The notes: generated by a model not told the origin, from the letters alone. A stretch of DNA of 64,000 nucleotides from Muraenolepis orangiensis (GCA_027704905.1 CM050999.1:9993965-10057964); one strand, 5' to 3'; numbered from the stretch's first letter, positions 1 through 13,297 are shown. A program made the numbers and translations.

Positions 1-304
1 TATCACTGAACTGAGTTAAAGGGCCACGGACACCAAGTTCCCTAGACACATGGACAGAGTTCAACCACCATTCATGGAATGAGTGAAATCGTTGTTTGTA
101 AATTGATAGAGATAACTAAATTGTAATAGGATTCAGATTCAGGTTCCTTGTTGTTAAGTACACTGCTCAGGGAAACCATTTAGTTTGTTTCATTGCTTTT
201 GTGTTAACAGAGCTTTTGATTTAAGATGGTTTGGATATAAGGGTCTTCTTTTCAAAGATTAAGAGCCCTGGTTCCTAGAATTAGCTGATCCAGTTAGTTT
301 AAGT

Positions 305-428
305 TATAATATTCAAATAGCATATAGATAATATTCAAATAGCATATAGATAATATTCAAATAGCATATAGATAATATTAAAATAGCATATAGATAATAA
401 TTAAAATGGTATATAGATAATAATTAAA
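305..428. repeat. 22-bp tandem repeat, about 5 copies
   Basis: An AT-rich unit containing TTCAAATAGCATATAG is repeated about five times, and the last copies diverge. The flanking DNA from 1 to 735 shows no convincing gene. Confidence 0.85.
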
Positions 429-734
429 ACAGTAACATAGTAACTAAAGTAGTGGAACCAGGGAAGGTTTAAGCATCAGACCCAAGGTGTTTTGTACATA
501 TTCATTTTGTTTCATTCATTGTACAGTGTATTATCCTGACTTGTGGAAAGAAAATAAACCAAAGAAGGTAAGGAAGAACTAAAAAGAGAAACACATTCAC
601 TTACCTTCAAAACCATAGATCTTTTGTCAGTGTGCTTCATTCTTGTGCAGACCATCTCTCTTCCGAGGCGAACTTGGTTTCTTCTGATCTGGCCCAAACC
701 CACCTGATACCTTGTCTAGTTACTAAGCTAGTGT

Positions 735-2274
735 TACATATGCCTAGTACACTGCAGCCTTAAGGGCTCATTTGTATGACGATGCTGCTGGGGCGCTTTT
801 CAAATCGCCCCACGGAGGCGGGTCTCTGTAGCAGTTTAGCCAATTGCTGATTCAAGATATAAACGAGTGACATAAAATCTAGCCAATCAGCGTCCTCAAA
901 ACGTCTTCCGTTGGGGCGCTTTTCAAATCGCCCCACGGAAGACTTTGGAGCATCGAGCATCGTCATTTGTGTGCGTCACAGTGTACTACTAGGAAAGGCA
1001 TATTAGGCTCTGTCTCTGCGGGCGCCATTTTAACTACAACGTTCAACAATGGCGAGCGTGAGCACTACCCCAAGACTCAACCCGGTCCCTAACTCGGTGA
1101 GCACTACCCCAAGACTCAACCCGGTCCCTAACTCGGTGACATCTCTCATTCAAGAGCCGTTTGAGAGAAGAAGTTTGGCGGACAAACTTAAAGTGAAAGA
1201 TCTGGGCCCAGATCAACCTGATATTGTGTTTTCATGTTTGAATTTTCTGACTGACATTTGAGTTAAGTTTCTCAGTTAGAGAGATATAATTTTCTATGTT
1301 TTACTGCATTTTACTGCAGCAACACTTACTCCTCAGAATGGACTGTTTAATAAGTCACTCAATTACAGTTTTATCTATGGGACCGTGTCATTTCAGTTTT
1401 TGAGCAAAAGCAATGGTGTGTTGGAGGGTGTTGTTTTTACATGTCCCAAGGAAGGTCTTTATATGTTGACATCCATTGACACACTTATTTGAATTTAAAA
1501 ACCAACACTGAACAGTTAATGAGTGTGTGGGTTGGAGTTGGAATACAGTTCTTGATATTGTAATAAAAGTCCTGATTGAAATGTCTTTTCAGCAATTTTT
1601 TACATGTGTTAATATTTAGGTTAAGCTAATTCTCATTTAGATTTATAGTATAACTTTGGTTTGCTTGGTATTGGTTTGCTTGTCCTGGTAAGCTAACTTG
1701 GTAATAGAAGTTGAACAAACAAAGTTTTACATGTTGAGCCAACTTGATAGACATTTGTAAAAACTTATAAAATATAAGTTTTATAAAATAAGTTTAACCA
1801 ACATATTTTTAAGTTATCTTAACTAATATTTTCTAGTCCAAATAACTTGACACATGAATTTGTGTCAACAGACTACAAGTTGTATCAACTAATGTATTGA
1901 AGTGTAATCAACTTGACACTATGTTGAATCAACTTGACTAAACTTAACTCAGTCAAAGCAACAAGATGACTTGACTTAGTCAAGTTGAGTCAACAAATCA
2001 TTTTTAACAGTGTAGCTGTTCAACTTGATGAAGGGTACAGGATAGGGATCTGTCAACACAATGAGGAGGTGGACAAAAACACATCCTGTCTAAAAGAATA
2101 GACTGTGTGAAGTTCTGTTGTGCCTTTGAGCTGGCCTTGCGTGGCCATGATGAAAGTGATGGACAGACATTTCAATACAAAAAGTAATTGTATATAATGT
2201 AATTAACAATATGTAATTGTAAATAAAAAAAATGGTATAGCCCCCCCTGGTGAAAAATGCACCAGCCGCCACTG
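735..2274 (+). mobile_element. hAT-like element, left copy (inverted relative to the copy at 9290-10962)
   Basis: From about 735 to 2054 this stretch is a near-identical reverse complement of 9503-10962. It ends at 2274 with CCAGCCGCCACTG, the inverse of CAGTGGCGGCTGG at 9290; the CAGTG-type terminus is typical of hAT elements. The segment has a GC-rich promoter-like part with two GGGGCG/CGCCCC hairpins (about 790-940), a short transposase-like first exon, and an intron-like AT-rich part rich in CAACTTGAC motifs. Positions 2055-2229 differ from the other copy. I see no terminal repeat at the outer end near 735, so the copy may be truncated. The hAT assignment is inferred from the terminus and the short ORF. 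Confidence 0.6.
1049..1261 (+). pseudogene. N-terminal fragment of a transposase-like (ZMYM1/hAT-type) protein
   Basis: A 70-aa ORF begins in a good context (caacaATGG). It has two copies of a 13-aa repeat (VSTTPRLNPVPNS, 39 bp) followed by a segment with EKLK-like and LGPDQPDI motifs. That segment resembles the start of fish zinc-finger MYM-type/hAT transposase-derived proteins. Nothing of a catalytic domain follows, so it is a first exon or a decayed fragment. The inverted copy at 10319-10648 has five repeats. The family assignment is from memory of the LGPDQPD motif and is moderate. Confidence 0.5.
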
Positions 2275-2779
2275 CAAGCCCAGTGGCTATGCAACTGCAA
2301 CTGTGATTTTTACAAATGTTAACAGATCATTGGTGCAATACAATTTGGACCCACCAATTTGCCAGGCTAGACAAATGATACTGCCGGTACCCAAGATCAA
2401 CCACTAACCGATGTATGTACTGTACACAATAAACCTGTCAGGTCAGTATTTATTGGGTAACGATTATGATCAGTTTATAAACTTTTGATGACAGTTTCAT
2501 TCAATGTTTTGGTACAAATTATATCAGTTATTGAAATTGAAACCGTTTGAAAACTCATCATAAAATGCATTTTGCATGAAATAACGGTTAAATAGCGGTT
2601 TAACCTGACTACTAAGGAGACACTGCTAAGCTTCCAGTGATTGTAAAGCCTTGAGAGACTCCTTTGTGTCTCTCCCTAACGTATCGATCAGGTGTAAATA
2701 TCACAAAGCTCAAATCTGGCCAAAAAGTTGGGTTATTTTGCCATCCTCTCAATGTGTACAGGTCTGGAAGTGAAGCCCA

Positions 2780-3640
2780 ACCTTTATCATACGTTAGTTT
2801 AGAACAATATCTAGAACTTGCGACTTGATTGAGGTTTTTTTAAGTATTCAGCGACTACAATATCGCGTTAAGCAGTCGAGCACACCATACTTTCCATGTA
2901 AAAGATGCCAAGGACCTTTTGCCAACCGTAAAACAGAGCAAAGGACGTCATTGCTGGTAAACAAGAAACATCGCTAAATATTGCGTGGCGCACTTCAGCA
3001 GTGGTGAAGCGTCAGGGCCTTCAAGGTATTCAGAGAAGACCCTGGAACTCTCAGATGAAACAACATTTTTTTAAATTAATTGTATTAATAAAATGTAATA
3101 AAATGTAGTAAAATGTAATAAAATGTAATACAATTTAATAAAATGTAATACAATTTAATAAAATGTAATAAAATGTAATACAATTTAATACAATTTAAAT
3201 AAAATGAATAAATGAGAATTGTATCTGTGTTGTTGATCTGTTATATTACAGTGTTACATTGATTTGTTTGTCTTTCTCGGTCCATGCACGACGCATTTGA
3301 GTGGTTTTGTGTTAGAAAAAAAAAATCAGATATTTTTCTGGGTAGCTGGGAAGAATATCCTTCAACCAAAGTACTCCCGAATGCTTTGGCCCTTAGACTG
3401 AATGAGAGCGTACGTTTGGATTGACAGAAGGTGCGATACAGTAACGGAAGACACTTAAGCCATAAAGCCAAACACAGCGCATCAAATCACTTTCTGACCA
3501 CTTATCAATATCACACACATGCTAACGTGCGGTATTTGTCTTTCACACTTATAGCACGCACAAAATAAGAAAATGCTCAGGGTTGTTACAGTAGGCTTGT
3601 AAATATTAATAACCAGTGTCCTACTTAGTGCAGAAGTAAA
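2780..3640. repeat. Segmental duplicate, copy 1 (partner 13740-14330)
   Basis: Blocks at about 2795-2965 and 3478-3645 match 13750-13925 and 14000-14330 in the same orientation with scattered substitutions. Shared landmarks are 'cagtcgagcac', 'catactttccatgtaaaa', and the run from 'cttatagcacgcacaaaataag' to 'gtgcagaagtaaa'. No coding potential is evident. It could be an unrecognised transposon or a local duplication. Confidence 0.75.
3071..3215. repeat. AT-rich tandem repeat (AATAAAATGT-like units)
   Basis: About 14 imperfect copies of a 10-bp unit alternate between aataaaatgt and aatacaattt. It lies inside copy 1 of the segmental duplicate. Confidence 0.85.
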
Positions 3641-3722
3641 CCCTCCCCCCCCACAATGCTAACGCTATTAACAAGGAAATATGCCAGGGGTGGTTGCCAA
3701 CTCAAGGGAACCACCCTCTCTA

Positions 3723-4677
3723 ATGGTGCCCTCACACCATAGCGATCACCAGTCGCGGATGGTTGCGAATAAAAAATAGTGGTCATAAGTTCCGAACACA
3801 ACTCACACGCAACTAATAGGTTTTATAGGTTTGAAGTACGCAACAAGCACGCAGGTGATCGCAGACACACGCAGAGTAAGTTCGGAAATTTTGAACATGT
3901 TCAATAATTCTCTGCGAATGCCTGCGATCAATTTATACGCAACAGGGACGCAACAAGTACGCTACGCACGCAACACGATCGCAACAGGTACGCAACTCAT
4001 TAGTTATGAATGCAGGTGATCGAATAGAACCAGAGCCATGTTCATCAGAAGCAATGACTACATTATTTGAATGCTGTGATGAATTGGAGGAGTCACGAGT
4101 CAATGGTTCTGTAGGAGGAGGAGACCTGGGAGCCCTGGCCCTGGACATGGCTCGGGTTGGGGTCTTGGGGAGGGCAGGGGCGGCATCAACAGGCGGCACA
4201 CCTCTTCCTCTTGCTGGTTGTTTTCGGCCACGGCCACGGGAAGCTGTTTCAGTAGTTTTGACATCACTTTTGGGGTCACTTTTATCTGATTTCTTGGTAG
4301 CTTTGCCCATGTTGACTCTTCGATGACCAAATCAGTACTGAAGGAAACACTGAATCGGCTCCGCTTTTATAGGTTTTTATTACGTATTATATTCGATATT
4401 CGCAAATACCACGCAACTACCACGCAGGTCAAACGCAACTTGTACGTTTTGAACGCAACTCGCACGCAACTCGTACGCCGGTGATCGCAGATATTGGGGG
4501 ATCATAAGTTCAGTTCCCAACCCACACGCAACTCACACGCAACCCACACGCAACCCATAGGTCGAATAGGTTACAAATTGACTAAATTGTTGATTTCGGT
4601 TGTGTTTGGTGCGTATACAAATATTTTTTACACGCAACTTATAGGTTTCAGCATAAGCTATGGTGTGAGGGCACCAT
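3723..4677. mobile_element. Non-autonomous DNA transposon with about 21-bp TIRs
   Basis: The left end ATGGTGCCCTCACACCATAG and the right end CTATGGTGTGAGGGCACCAT are perfect inverses. Both are flanked by TA (3721-3722 and 4678-4679), a likely target-site duplication. The interior has many ACGCAACT-type short repeats at both sides and an antisense ORF. The superfamily is uncertain: a TA duplication fits Tc1/mariner-like elements, but a 3-bp PIF-type site cannot be excluded. Confidence 0.8.
3933..4310 (-). CDS. Hypothetical basic, Arg/Gly/Pro-rich ORF inside a DNA transposon
   Basis: This 125-aa ORF lies within the TIR element. It starts MGKATKKSDKSDPKSDVKTT and carries an AT-hook-like basic stretch (SRGRGRKQPARGRG), then a Pro/Ser-rich tail. 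It may be the first exon of a DNA-binding protein of the parent transposon, with the rest lost. No family is recognised. Overlapping ORFs in other frames show that the GC-rich stretch tolerates open frames by chance, so expression is unproven. Confidence 0.35.
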   Translation of the reverse strand: MGKATKKSDKSDPKSDVKTTETASRGRGRKQPARGRGVPPVDAAPALPKTPTRAMSRARAPRSPPPTEPLTRDSSNSSQHSNNVVIASDEHGSGSIRSPAFITNELRTCCDRVACVAYLLRPCCV

Positions 4678-4921
4678 TAAATGTAAGTTCCAGTCATCTA
4701 GATTTCAGTATATGCAATGTTGGTGCGTAGCTTTTCAAGTAGGCTAGTGCAGGCATTGGATTTTTCCAATGCCTGCATGTAGGCAAAGTGCACCAAAGCA
4801 AAAACAAGAAAAGGAAAATAACAGCTGAAATGGCAGCTTGGGGCCTCTCTGATGGCTTTGAGGGCTCCATGCTACTAACTCACATATAATGCTATGGAAC
4901 ATCAGACACCAGATGATGAGT

Positions 4922-6662
<1,741 letters not shown>

Positions 6663-7194
6663 GCAGTTTTGGGAGACAAAAATAAATACAGCAGTTAATA
6701 AATGTAAAAGCTTAACTAAGTGTCATGTGTGCAGCCATAGTTAACGAATATGACTGATTCAACAATTGACCAATTACAAGACCAATCAAAACCACATTCA
6801 TTAAATAGAAATACATGTATAGGCCTAGGTCTGTCACGCAGGCCGCTTCTGCGAGTGAGCTGTTTCACATACAAAAGGATATGTAAAAAATGTAAAAAAA
6901 ATACTTTTTCATCATACAATAATTATAATGATAGTTTGAAAAACACAAAATAAATCAATAGCGGAGGATACAGGTACAGTATGAGTCATGTACAGTATGA
7001 GTCAATACCCTAATAAGGGTCTCTAATGACGTAATGAGGCTGAAAAAAGTAAAACCCGTAGAAAAGTGCACCATATTTAAAAGGCTTTAAACTGCCATCC
7101 ACGACAACGTTACAGAGCGGTGAACTAAATCAAAATAGGCCTACACTTAATTCAACAACTCTTCAAAGACATGTAAAGACCACTTCACAGGAGC

Positions 7195-7297
7195 CAGAAT
7201 ATTACCAGCGGAAAAGCAAAAGGATAAATTTAACACCGTTGTTAATACACGTTATAGTTTAAAATACATGCTTGACTTATAAACAAATGAGTTAATA
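7195..7297. repeat. About 95-bp direct repeat (partner 11003-11096)
   Basis: The stretch from 'ccagcggaaaagc' to 'ttataaacaaat' recurs at 11003-11096 in the same orientation with about five differences. The second copy starts just outside the right hAT-like copy. No coding content. Confidence 0.85.
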
Positions 7298-8243
7298 TAC
7301 TGCCGAACCGAAAAAATGAATTATTTACCTTGTTGGTAGAGCATGTCACACAAGAGCTTTTAGACATGTTTCAGTCAATGGAGAGCATTAAATATCCCCC
7401 CCCCCCCCCGGTGGGCGTGGCTTTCAGATTATGACTCAATCCGAATCTGAATCTGAAAGTGGTTTATTGCCAGCATACAGTTGTAGGAACACTTACACGA
7501 GTCAATACCCTAATAAGGGTATCCGGTCTGAACGTTGTGGGCGTGGCTTCCCGGCTGGTTAATATAATATATTATTATATATTATATACTGCCGTAAGTC
7601 CTGTGCAAATTTAGCATTTAAAAATATAAGTCTGAATAAAATATAAATATAAATATAAATATAAATATAAATATTGGTCTGTATGTGTGGGTGTATGAGG
7701 GCTGGGTCCAGTGGGGGGGGGGGGGTATTTTTATACCCTCAGTATAAAACTAAAACCCTGTCTGTGATACTGTATGCATTGAAAGAGCCACGTGTGTGTG
7801 TGTGTGTGTGAGAGCGGTCAACAGGCGCTGCTAGGAATGCGACTCCCTGGACTTTGTGCTGTAAACTCGTGACGTGACAACAGAGGCACCGTGTGATCAC
7901 CTGGAGTAGTGGATGTTTATTGTACCTCGAGACTGATAGGAGATGTTTGTGATACTACTTCCTATATCATGTTTGGTAAAGGAGCGCGTCGCCAGTCAGC
8001 GCACGGCAGGCTCCATCTGCAGTTGATATACCGTATTGACCCGAATATAAGACGGGTTTTTTTTCCTAGAAAAATATCTGAAAAAGAGGGGTCGTCTTAT
8101 AATCGGGGTTTAGACTTTTCGATGTACCGTAATTGCACAACAACAGATCGTGCCAAACGAGTGTGCCGAGACACCGCGCGACACTTAAAGTAACTCAGTC
8201 TTAAAGTAACAGTACATAAAAACAGTAACCTGGAGAGATAGAA

Positions 8244-9289
8244 ATGGAGAGACACGGCGACCAACTTGAAAAAAGTGGCTCAAAAGTAGGGCAAGTTAAT
8301 AAACAGGAGAGACGAAGTTACGATGCCAATTTTAAGATAATGGTGATAAACGAAGCAGAGACATCAAACACCTGTCATTGCGACGCAGGACAAGCCCAGC
8401 GCCTGCCCTCAGACTTCAGAGAGAAGCTACTGTCTTATCAGCGATAATCAAGTTAAGGAAGAAGCACTCATACCCCCTTGATCAGATGGGCAATGCTGAT
8501 CAAACGCCTGTGTATTTTGACATGCCAACATCTGTCACTGGGCATAAGAAAGGCGACAAATCAGTGATTGTGAAGTCTACTGGAAACGAGAAGAGCAGAG
8601 TAACTGTCATGTTAACGCGCCTCGCAGATGGGCCGAAACGTCCCCCGTACGTGGTTTTAAAACGCAAGACTGTACCTAAAGAGGCAGTGACTGTACTTAA
8701 AGAGGCAGTGACTGTACCTAAAGAGGCAGTGACTGTACTTAAAGAGGCAGTGACTGTACTTAAAGAGGCAGTGACTCTACCTAAAGAGGCAGTGACTGTA
8801 CTTAAAGAGGCAGTGACTGTACTTAAAGAGGCAGTGACTGTACCTAAAGAGGCAGTGACTGTACTTAAAGAGGCAGTGACTGTACTTAAAGAGGCAGTGA
8901 CTGTACCTAAAGAGGCAGTGACTGTACTTAAAGAGGCAGTGACTACCTAAAGAGGCAGTGACTGTATTTAAAGAGGCAGTGACTGTACCTAAAGAGGCAG
9001 TGACTGTACCTAAAGAGGCAGTGCCAGCTGGCATTATCGTAGGTGCCCAGGCAAAGGGCTGGATGGAGACGGAGCTTGTGGTGGACTGGCTCAAGGTTGT
9101 GTGGGGCAGACGGCGTGGGGGACTCAGAAAGAAGAGGAATATGTTGATTCTGGATGCTTTCCGTGGACACTTGACTGAGCCAGTCAAAAAGCAAGTGAAA
9201 GAGTTGAATGGTGACCTAGTGATCATACCGGGCGGAATGACAAGCCAGCTGCGCAATCTGCGCAAGAGATCCACAGAGTGGCTCCTGGC
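8244..9289 (+). pseudogene. Pogo/Tigger-like DDE transposase pseudogene
   Basis: An N-terminal piece (8244-8447, with a basic SYDANFKIMVINEAE helix like pogo HTH domains) is followed, after a frame change, by the DDE core. The core shows GNADQTPVYFDM (first catalytic D), GHKKGDKSVIVKSTGNEKSR, VMLTRLADG, and further on RNMLILDAFRGHLTEPVKKQ (second D) and VIIPGGMTSQL. Between the first and second catalytic segments sits an array of 21-bp repeats (8669-9021) that interrupts the domain, and the frame shifts at about 8945. The protein cannot fold as a normal transposase and is truncated at 9290. Catalysis would have been cut-and-paste transposition at TA sites. Confidence 0.8.
8669..9021 (+). repeat. 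21-bp minisatellite inside a transposase frame, about 17 copies
   Basis: The unit GTACTTAAAGAGGCAGTGAC(T) alternates between TACCT and TACTT variants. Each unit encodes V-L/P-K-E-A-V-T. One unit near 8945 is 3 bp shorter and another has ATTT, so the frame changes there. Confidence 0.95.
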
Positions 9290-10962
9290 CAGTGGCGGCT
9301 GGTGCATTTTTCACCAGGGGGGGGCTATACCATTTTGATTAAACATTTAGTGTCAAGTTGATTACACTTCAATAAATTAGTTGATACAACTTATTGTTAT
9401 AGTTATTTGGACTAGAAAATATTAGTTAAGATAACTTAAAAAGATGTTGGTTAAACTTATTTGATCAAGTTTTTACAAATGTCTATCAAGTTGGCTCAAC
9501 AGACAGATCCCTATCCTGTACCCTTCATCAAGTTGAACAGCTACACTGTTAAAAATGATTTGTTGACTCAACTTGACTAAGTCAAGTCATCTTGTTGCTT
9601 TGACTGAGTTAAGTTTAGTCAAGTTGATTCAACATAGTGTCAAGTTGATTACACTTCAATACATTAGTTGATACAACTTGTAGTCTGTTGACACAAATTC
9701 ATGTGTCAAGTTATTTGGACTAGAAAATATTAGTTAAGATAACTTAAAAAGATGTTGGTTAAACTTATTTTATAAAACTTATATTTTATAAGTTTTTACA
9801 AATGTCTATCAAGTTGGCTCAACATGTAAAACTTTGTTTGTTCAACTTCTATTACCAAGTTAGCTTACCAGGACAAGCAAACCAATACCAAGCAAACCAA
9901 ACTATACTATAAATCTAAATGAGAATTAGCTTAACCTAAATATTAACACATGTAAAAAATTGCTGAAAAGACATTTCAATCAGGACTTTTATTACAATAT
10001 CAAGAACTGTATTCCAACTCCAACCCACACACTCATTAACTGTTCAGTGTTGGTTTTTAAATTCAAATAAGTGTGTCAATGGATGTCAACATATAAAGAC
10101 CTTCCTTGGGACATGTAAAAACAACACCCTCCAACACACCATTGCTTTTGCTCGGGGCTGCTCAAAAACTGAAATGACACGGTCCCATAGATAAAACTGT
10201 AATTGAGTGACTTGTTAAACAGTCCATTCTGAGGAGTAAGTGTGCAGGGTTGCTGCAGTAAAATGCAGAAATGCAGTAAAACATAGAAAATTGTATCTCT
10301 CTAACTGAGAAACTTAACTCAAATGTCAGTCAGAAAATGAAAACATGAAAACACAATATCAGGTTGATCTGGGCCCAGATCTTTCACCTTAAGTTTGTCC
10401 GCCAAACTTCTTCTCTCAAACGGCTCTTGAATGAGAGATGTCACCGAGTTAGGGACCGGGTTGAGTCTTGGGGTAGTGCTCACCGAGTTAGGGACCGGGT
10501 TGAGTCTTGGGGTAGTGCTCACCGAGTTAGGGACCGGGTTGAGTCTTGGGGTAGTGCTCACCGAGTTAGGGACCGGGTTGAGTCTTGGGGTAGTGCTCAC
10601 CGAGTTAGGGCCCGGGTTGAGTCTTGGGGTAGTGCTCACGCTCGCCATTGTTGAACGTTGTAGTTAAAATGGCGCCCGCAGAGACAGAGCATAATATGCT
10701 TTTCCTAGTAGTACACTGTGACACACACAAATGACGATGCTCGATGCTCCAAAGTCTTCCGTGGGGCGATTTGAAAAGCGCCCCACGGGAAGACGTTTTG
10801 AGGACGCTGATTGGCTACATTTTATGTCACTCGTTTATATCTTGAATCAGCAATTGGCTAAACTGCTACAGAGACCCGCCTCCGTGGGGCGATTTGAAAA
10901 GCGCCCCAGCAGCATCGTCATACAAATGCGCCCTTAAGGCTGCAGTGTACTAGGCATATGTG
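9290..10962 (-). mobile_element. hAT-like element, right copy (inverted relative to 735-2274)
   Basis: It begins with CAGTGGCGGCTGG at 9290 and is the reverse complement of the left copy from about 9503 to 10962. The segment 9340-9500 is an internal partial duplicate of 9629-9825 and is absent on the left. Hairpin-forming GGGGCG/CGCCCC pairs lie at about 10761-10790 and 10881-10910. The antisense ORF with five 39-bp repeats lies at 10319-10648. Confidence 0.6.
10319..10648 (-). pseudogene. N-terminal fragment of a transposase-like protein, 5-repeat version
   Basis: This is the same protein start as the ORF at 1049-1261 (MASVSTTPRLNP), but with five tandem 13-aa units instead of two. The shared EPFERRSLADKLKVKDLGPD segment and the same C-terminal FLTDI follow. 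The difference is purely repeat number, a 39-bp VNTR. It is a fragment with no catalytic domain. Confidence 0.5.
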
Positions 10963-11002
10963 TACTAGGAAAAGCATATTATGTTAAAACCGTTTCTTTA
11001 AC

Positions 11003-11096
11003 TAACCAGCGGAAAAGCGAAAGCATCAATTTAACACCGTTGTTAATACACGTTATAGTTTAAAATACATGCTTGACTTATAAACAAATATGTAAT
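11003..11096. repeat. Partner of the direct repeat at 7195-7297
   Basis: It matches 7195-7297 in the same orientation and is placed just downstream of the right hAT-like copy. Confidence 0.85.
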
Positions 11097-11640
11097 AAAT
11101 GTAATATATTGACGAGCATATGCTCGTGCATATGCTCTATATAATATATATAGCAACATGCTACTATATAATACATAATAGTTATAGATATATAGCAACT
11201 TGTATATAGCATATAGCATGTACTTGTTACAAATGGCAAATCTAAATATTGTATCTTGTAACATGTTACTATATAATACATAACAGTAATAAAGGAGCAT
11301 GTTACTGTATAGTAAATCATAACCATAGTATAGTATAGTTGAACATCGTATCGTCTCAATGTATGTAGTATGTAGTAGTATGTTCATAATAATATATAAC
11401 TATTATTTATTATATAGTATCATGTTCATATATATATAACTATTATGTATTATATAGTAACATTTCCAGGATTTCAGCATTTCCTTGTACAGAGGCTACG
11501 AGCCCGGACACCATTTGGTTAAATGCCGCCAAGCTTTTATAGACCTTAAATTGCTGTTTGGTGTAATAGCTGGTCTCCAAAACGAGGTAGCTCAGCAAAT
11601 CTGTAGCCTCACTTGTTGGAAACACTCCGGGTCAAACTGA
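11097..11640. other. AT-rich non-coding stretch
   Basis: Strongly AT-rich DNA with repeated 'catgttactatataatacataa' type motifs. No gene is recognised; the open frames here are low-complexity Tyr/Leu/Ile strings. Confidence 0.6.
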
Positions 11641-11644
11641 TCTG

Positions 11645-12857
11645 GGGTGCGTTTCCCGAAGCCTTCTTAACGCTACGTTGTTCGTAAGTTATACCTTAAG
11701 CTGTACCTTAACGTTTCGCCGTGTTTCCCGAAACGTTCTTAGCTAAGTATACCTTCCGTAAGTGACACTTTCGTAAGGTAGGTCTGGACCTCTCTTAACT
11801 ATACCTTATCGATGTTGTCAGCTCACTGCGCTAGTGGCCACCACTGTTCCGACCCGCAAGCCTCTGAAATCAGCTGTTGACCTAGTTTCATTTCAATCTG
11901 TGAATCAATATGTACACTTATAATTCTACAGTTGTAGTTCATAACGGTAATAATATACAACAAAAATACCACATTAATGGGAATGTTTTCATGCAGAAAT
12001 TGTACATTACGGTGGATACATTTTGCACTTTATTGAACATGAAATCGCCTCTTAAACTCCTAAAACTCGAAAACAGTGCTTCACGATTCAGCGCCACCTC
12101 ATCCAGCATGACCTCCATCTCCACATTGGTGAAGCTGGCGGACCGCTTTTTGCGCTGTTTTTGCCCTGACATATCTCATGTTACATATCTCATGTTACAT
12201 ATCTCATGTTACATATCTCATGTTACATATCTAATGTTCATTTCTTGTTGGTGCGCTTTTATTGAAATTGTCAGCCAATCAGAGAGAATTGTGAACTACA
12301 CCAGTTATGTGATGGGGCTGCTGGTTAATCAACCCTAATTGCAAAGTTATTTAAGGCACCATGACAATGATATAAAAAATATTTAAATCAACCTTTTCTT
12401 GCCAATAAGGTGTACTGGTAGGTGGCGTAATTTGCTGAGGTGGTGTAGCGGGAAGAGGCTTGATATCACAATCTGAGGTGGCGGGCTCGTGCCACCTTTA
12501 GGCAATCATTATATTTACGGTTTGATAATTGAGTTTATAAGTTTTAAATTCTATGAATATGTTCTCAGTCATGATAAATGCAATATTTTTTAGTATTCCT
12601 GCAGTGTTTTATTGATAAAGAACACCACATCCTCTCATAACGCGGTGAAGCAGTCGCTACATGGAGTGAATAGTCGATTCTCGAGCCATCGATTTCAGCA
12701 CCATTTCTACTAACGTCGGACGTAAGAAGGTATACCTTAAGCAACCTCCTAAGTGATAGTTCGGGGAACACACGTAGAACAGTAAACAACTTTAGTAAGG
12801 TATACCTTTCAAGTCTTCGTAACACGCTAAGAGACAACGTTATCGGGAAACGCACCC
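11645..12857 (-). mobile_element. PIF/Harbinger-type DNA transposon
   Basis: The ends GGGTGCGTTTCCCGA and TCGGGAAACGCACCC are inverted repeats. They are flanked by CTG on both sides (11642-11644 and 12858-12860), a 3-bp duplication as expected for PIF/Harbinger elements. Subterminal 'aaggtatacctt' motifs recur at both ends. A Myb/SANT-like protein start lies inside on the minus strand, and no DDE nuclease frame remains. Confidence 0.85.
11939..12172 (-). pseudogene. Myb/SANT-like (NAIF1-type) accessory protein, N-terminal fragment
   Basis: The 77-aa ORF starts MSGQKQRKKRSASFTNVEME, the opening of the Myb-like DNA-binding protein encoded by Harbinger elements. The first helix (EMEVMLDEVALNREALF) is recognisable. 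The frame then runs into unrelated hydrophobic residues, so the helix-turn-helix is incomplete. It is probably an internal-deletion derivative of an autonomous element. Confidence 0.65.
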
Positions 12858-13297
12858 CTGGATACTAGCGGGTCCACACCACCAGACATATTTGTTGTAA
12901 ATATCTCCTCTTTATATGGAGTTCGAGGCCTTTTGCGTACTCAGAAAGCACTGGGATATCTTTAGCTAGATGGCTTATGTTTACATATACTTTAACACCG
13001 CGAGGGGCTCCCAAATGGCGGACGCCCAAATATAGAAAGCCCTCTGACGTTGTCTGAAAACCACCAATAGAGGGTAATTGGCTGCGAGCACTAGGGGAGG
13101 GTGAGCGGGTTGTGTGTGAACGTGAGTGAGAGAGTCACGCGGGAGTTAGAACGGGAGTTGGAGGAGAGGGGGGGGTAAGACGGGGGAGGGGTGTGTGTGA
13201 GACTTGGAGGAGTAGCGTGGTGCAGAGAGAGACACGGATTACTTTTGTTGGAGGAATATCGATTTGGGCTTGCCATCCTGGTTTATTGTTTAAGAGT

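Larger units (their letters stand above)
8031..9289 (+). mobile_element. Pogo/Tigger-type DNA transposon relic
   Basis: The 5' region has the ATATAAGACGGG(T)n-type terminal sequence at about 8031-8065. It is followed by a split transposase reading frame. The element is cut at 9290, where the hAT-like terminus CAGTGGCGGCTGG begins in mid-frame, so its 3' part is missing. This implies that the hAT-like element inserted into the pogo relic or joined it by rearrangement. Confidence 0.7.
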
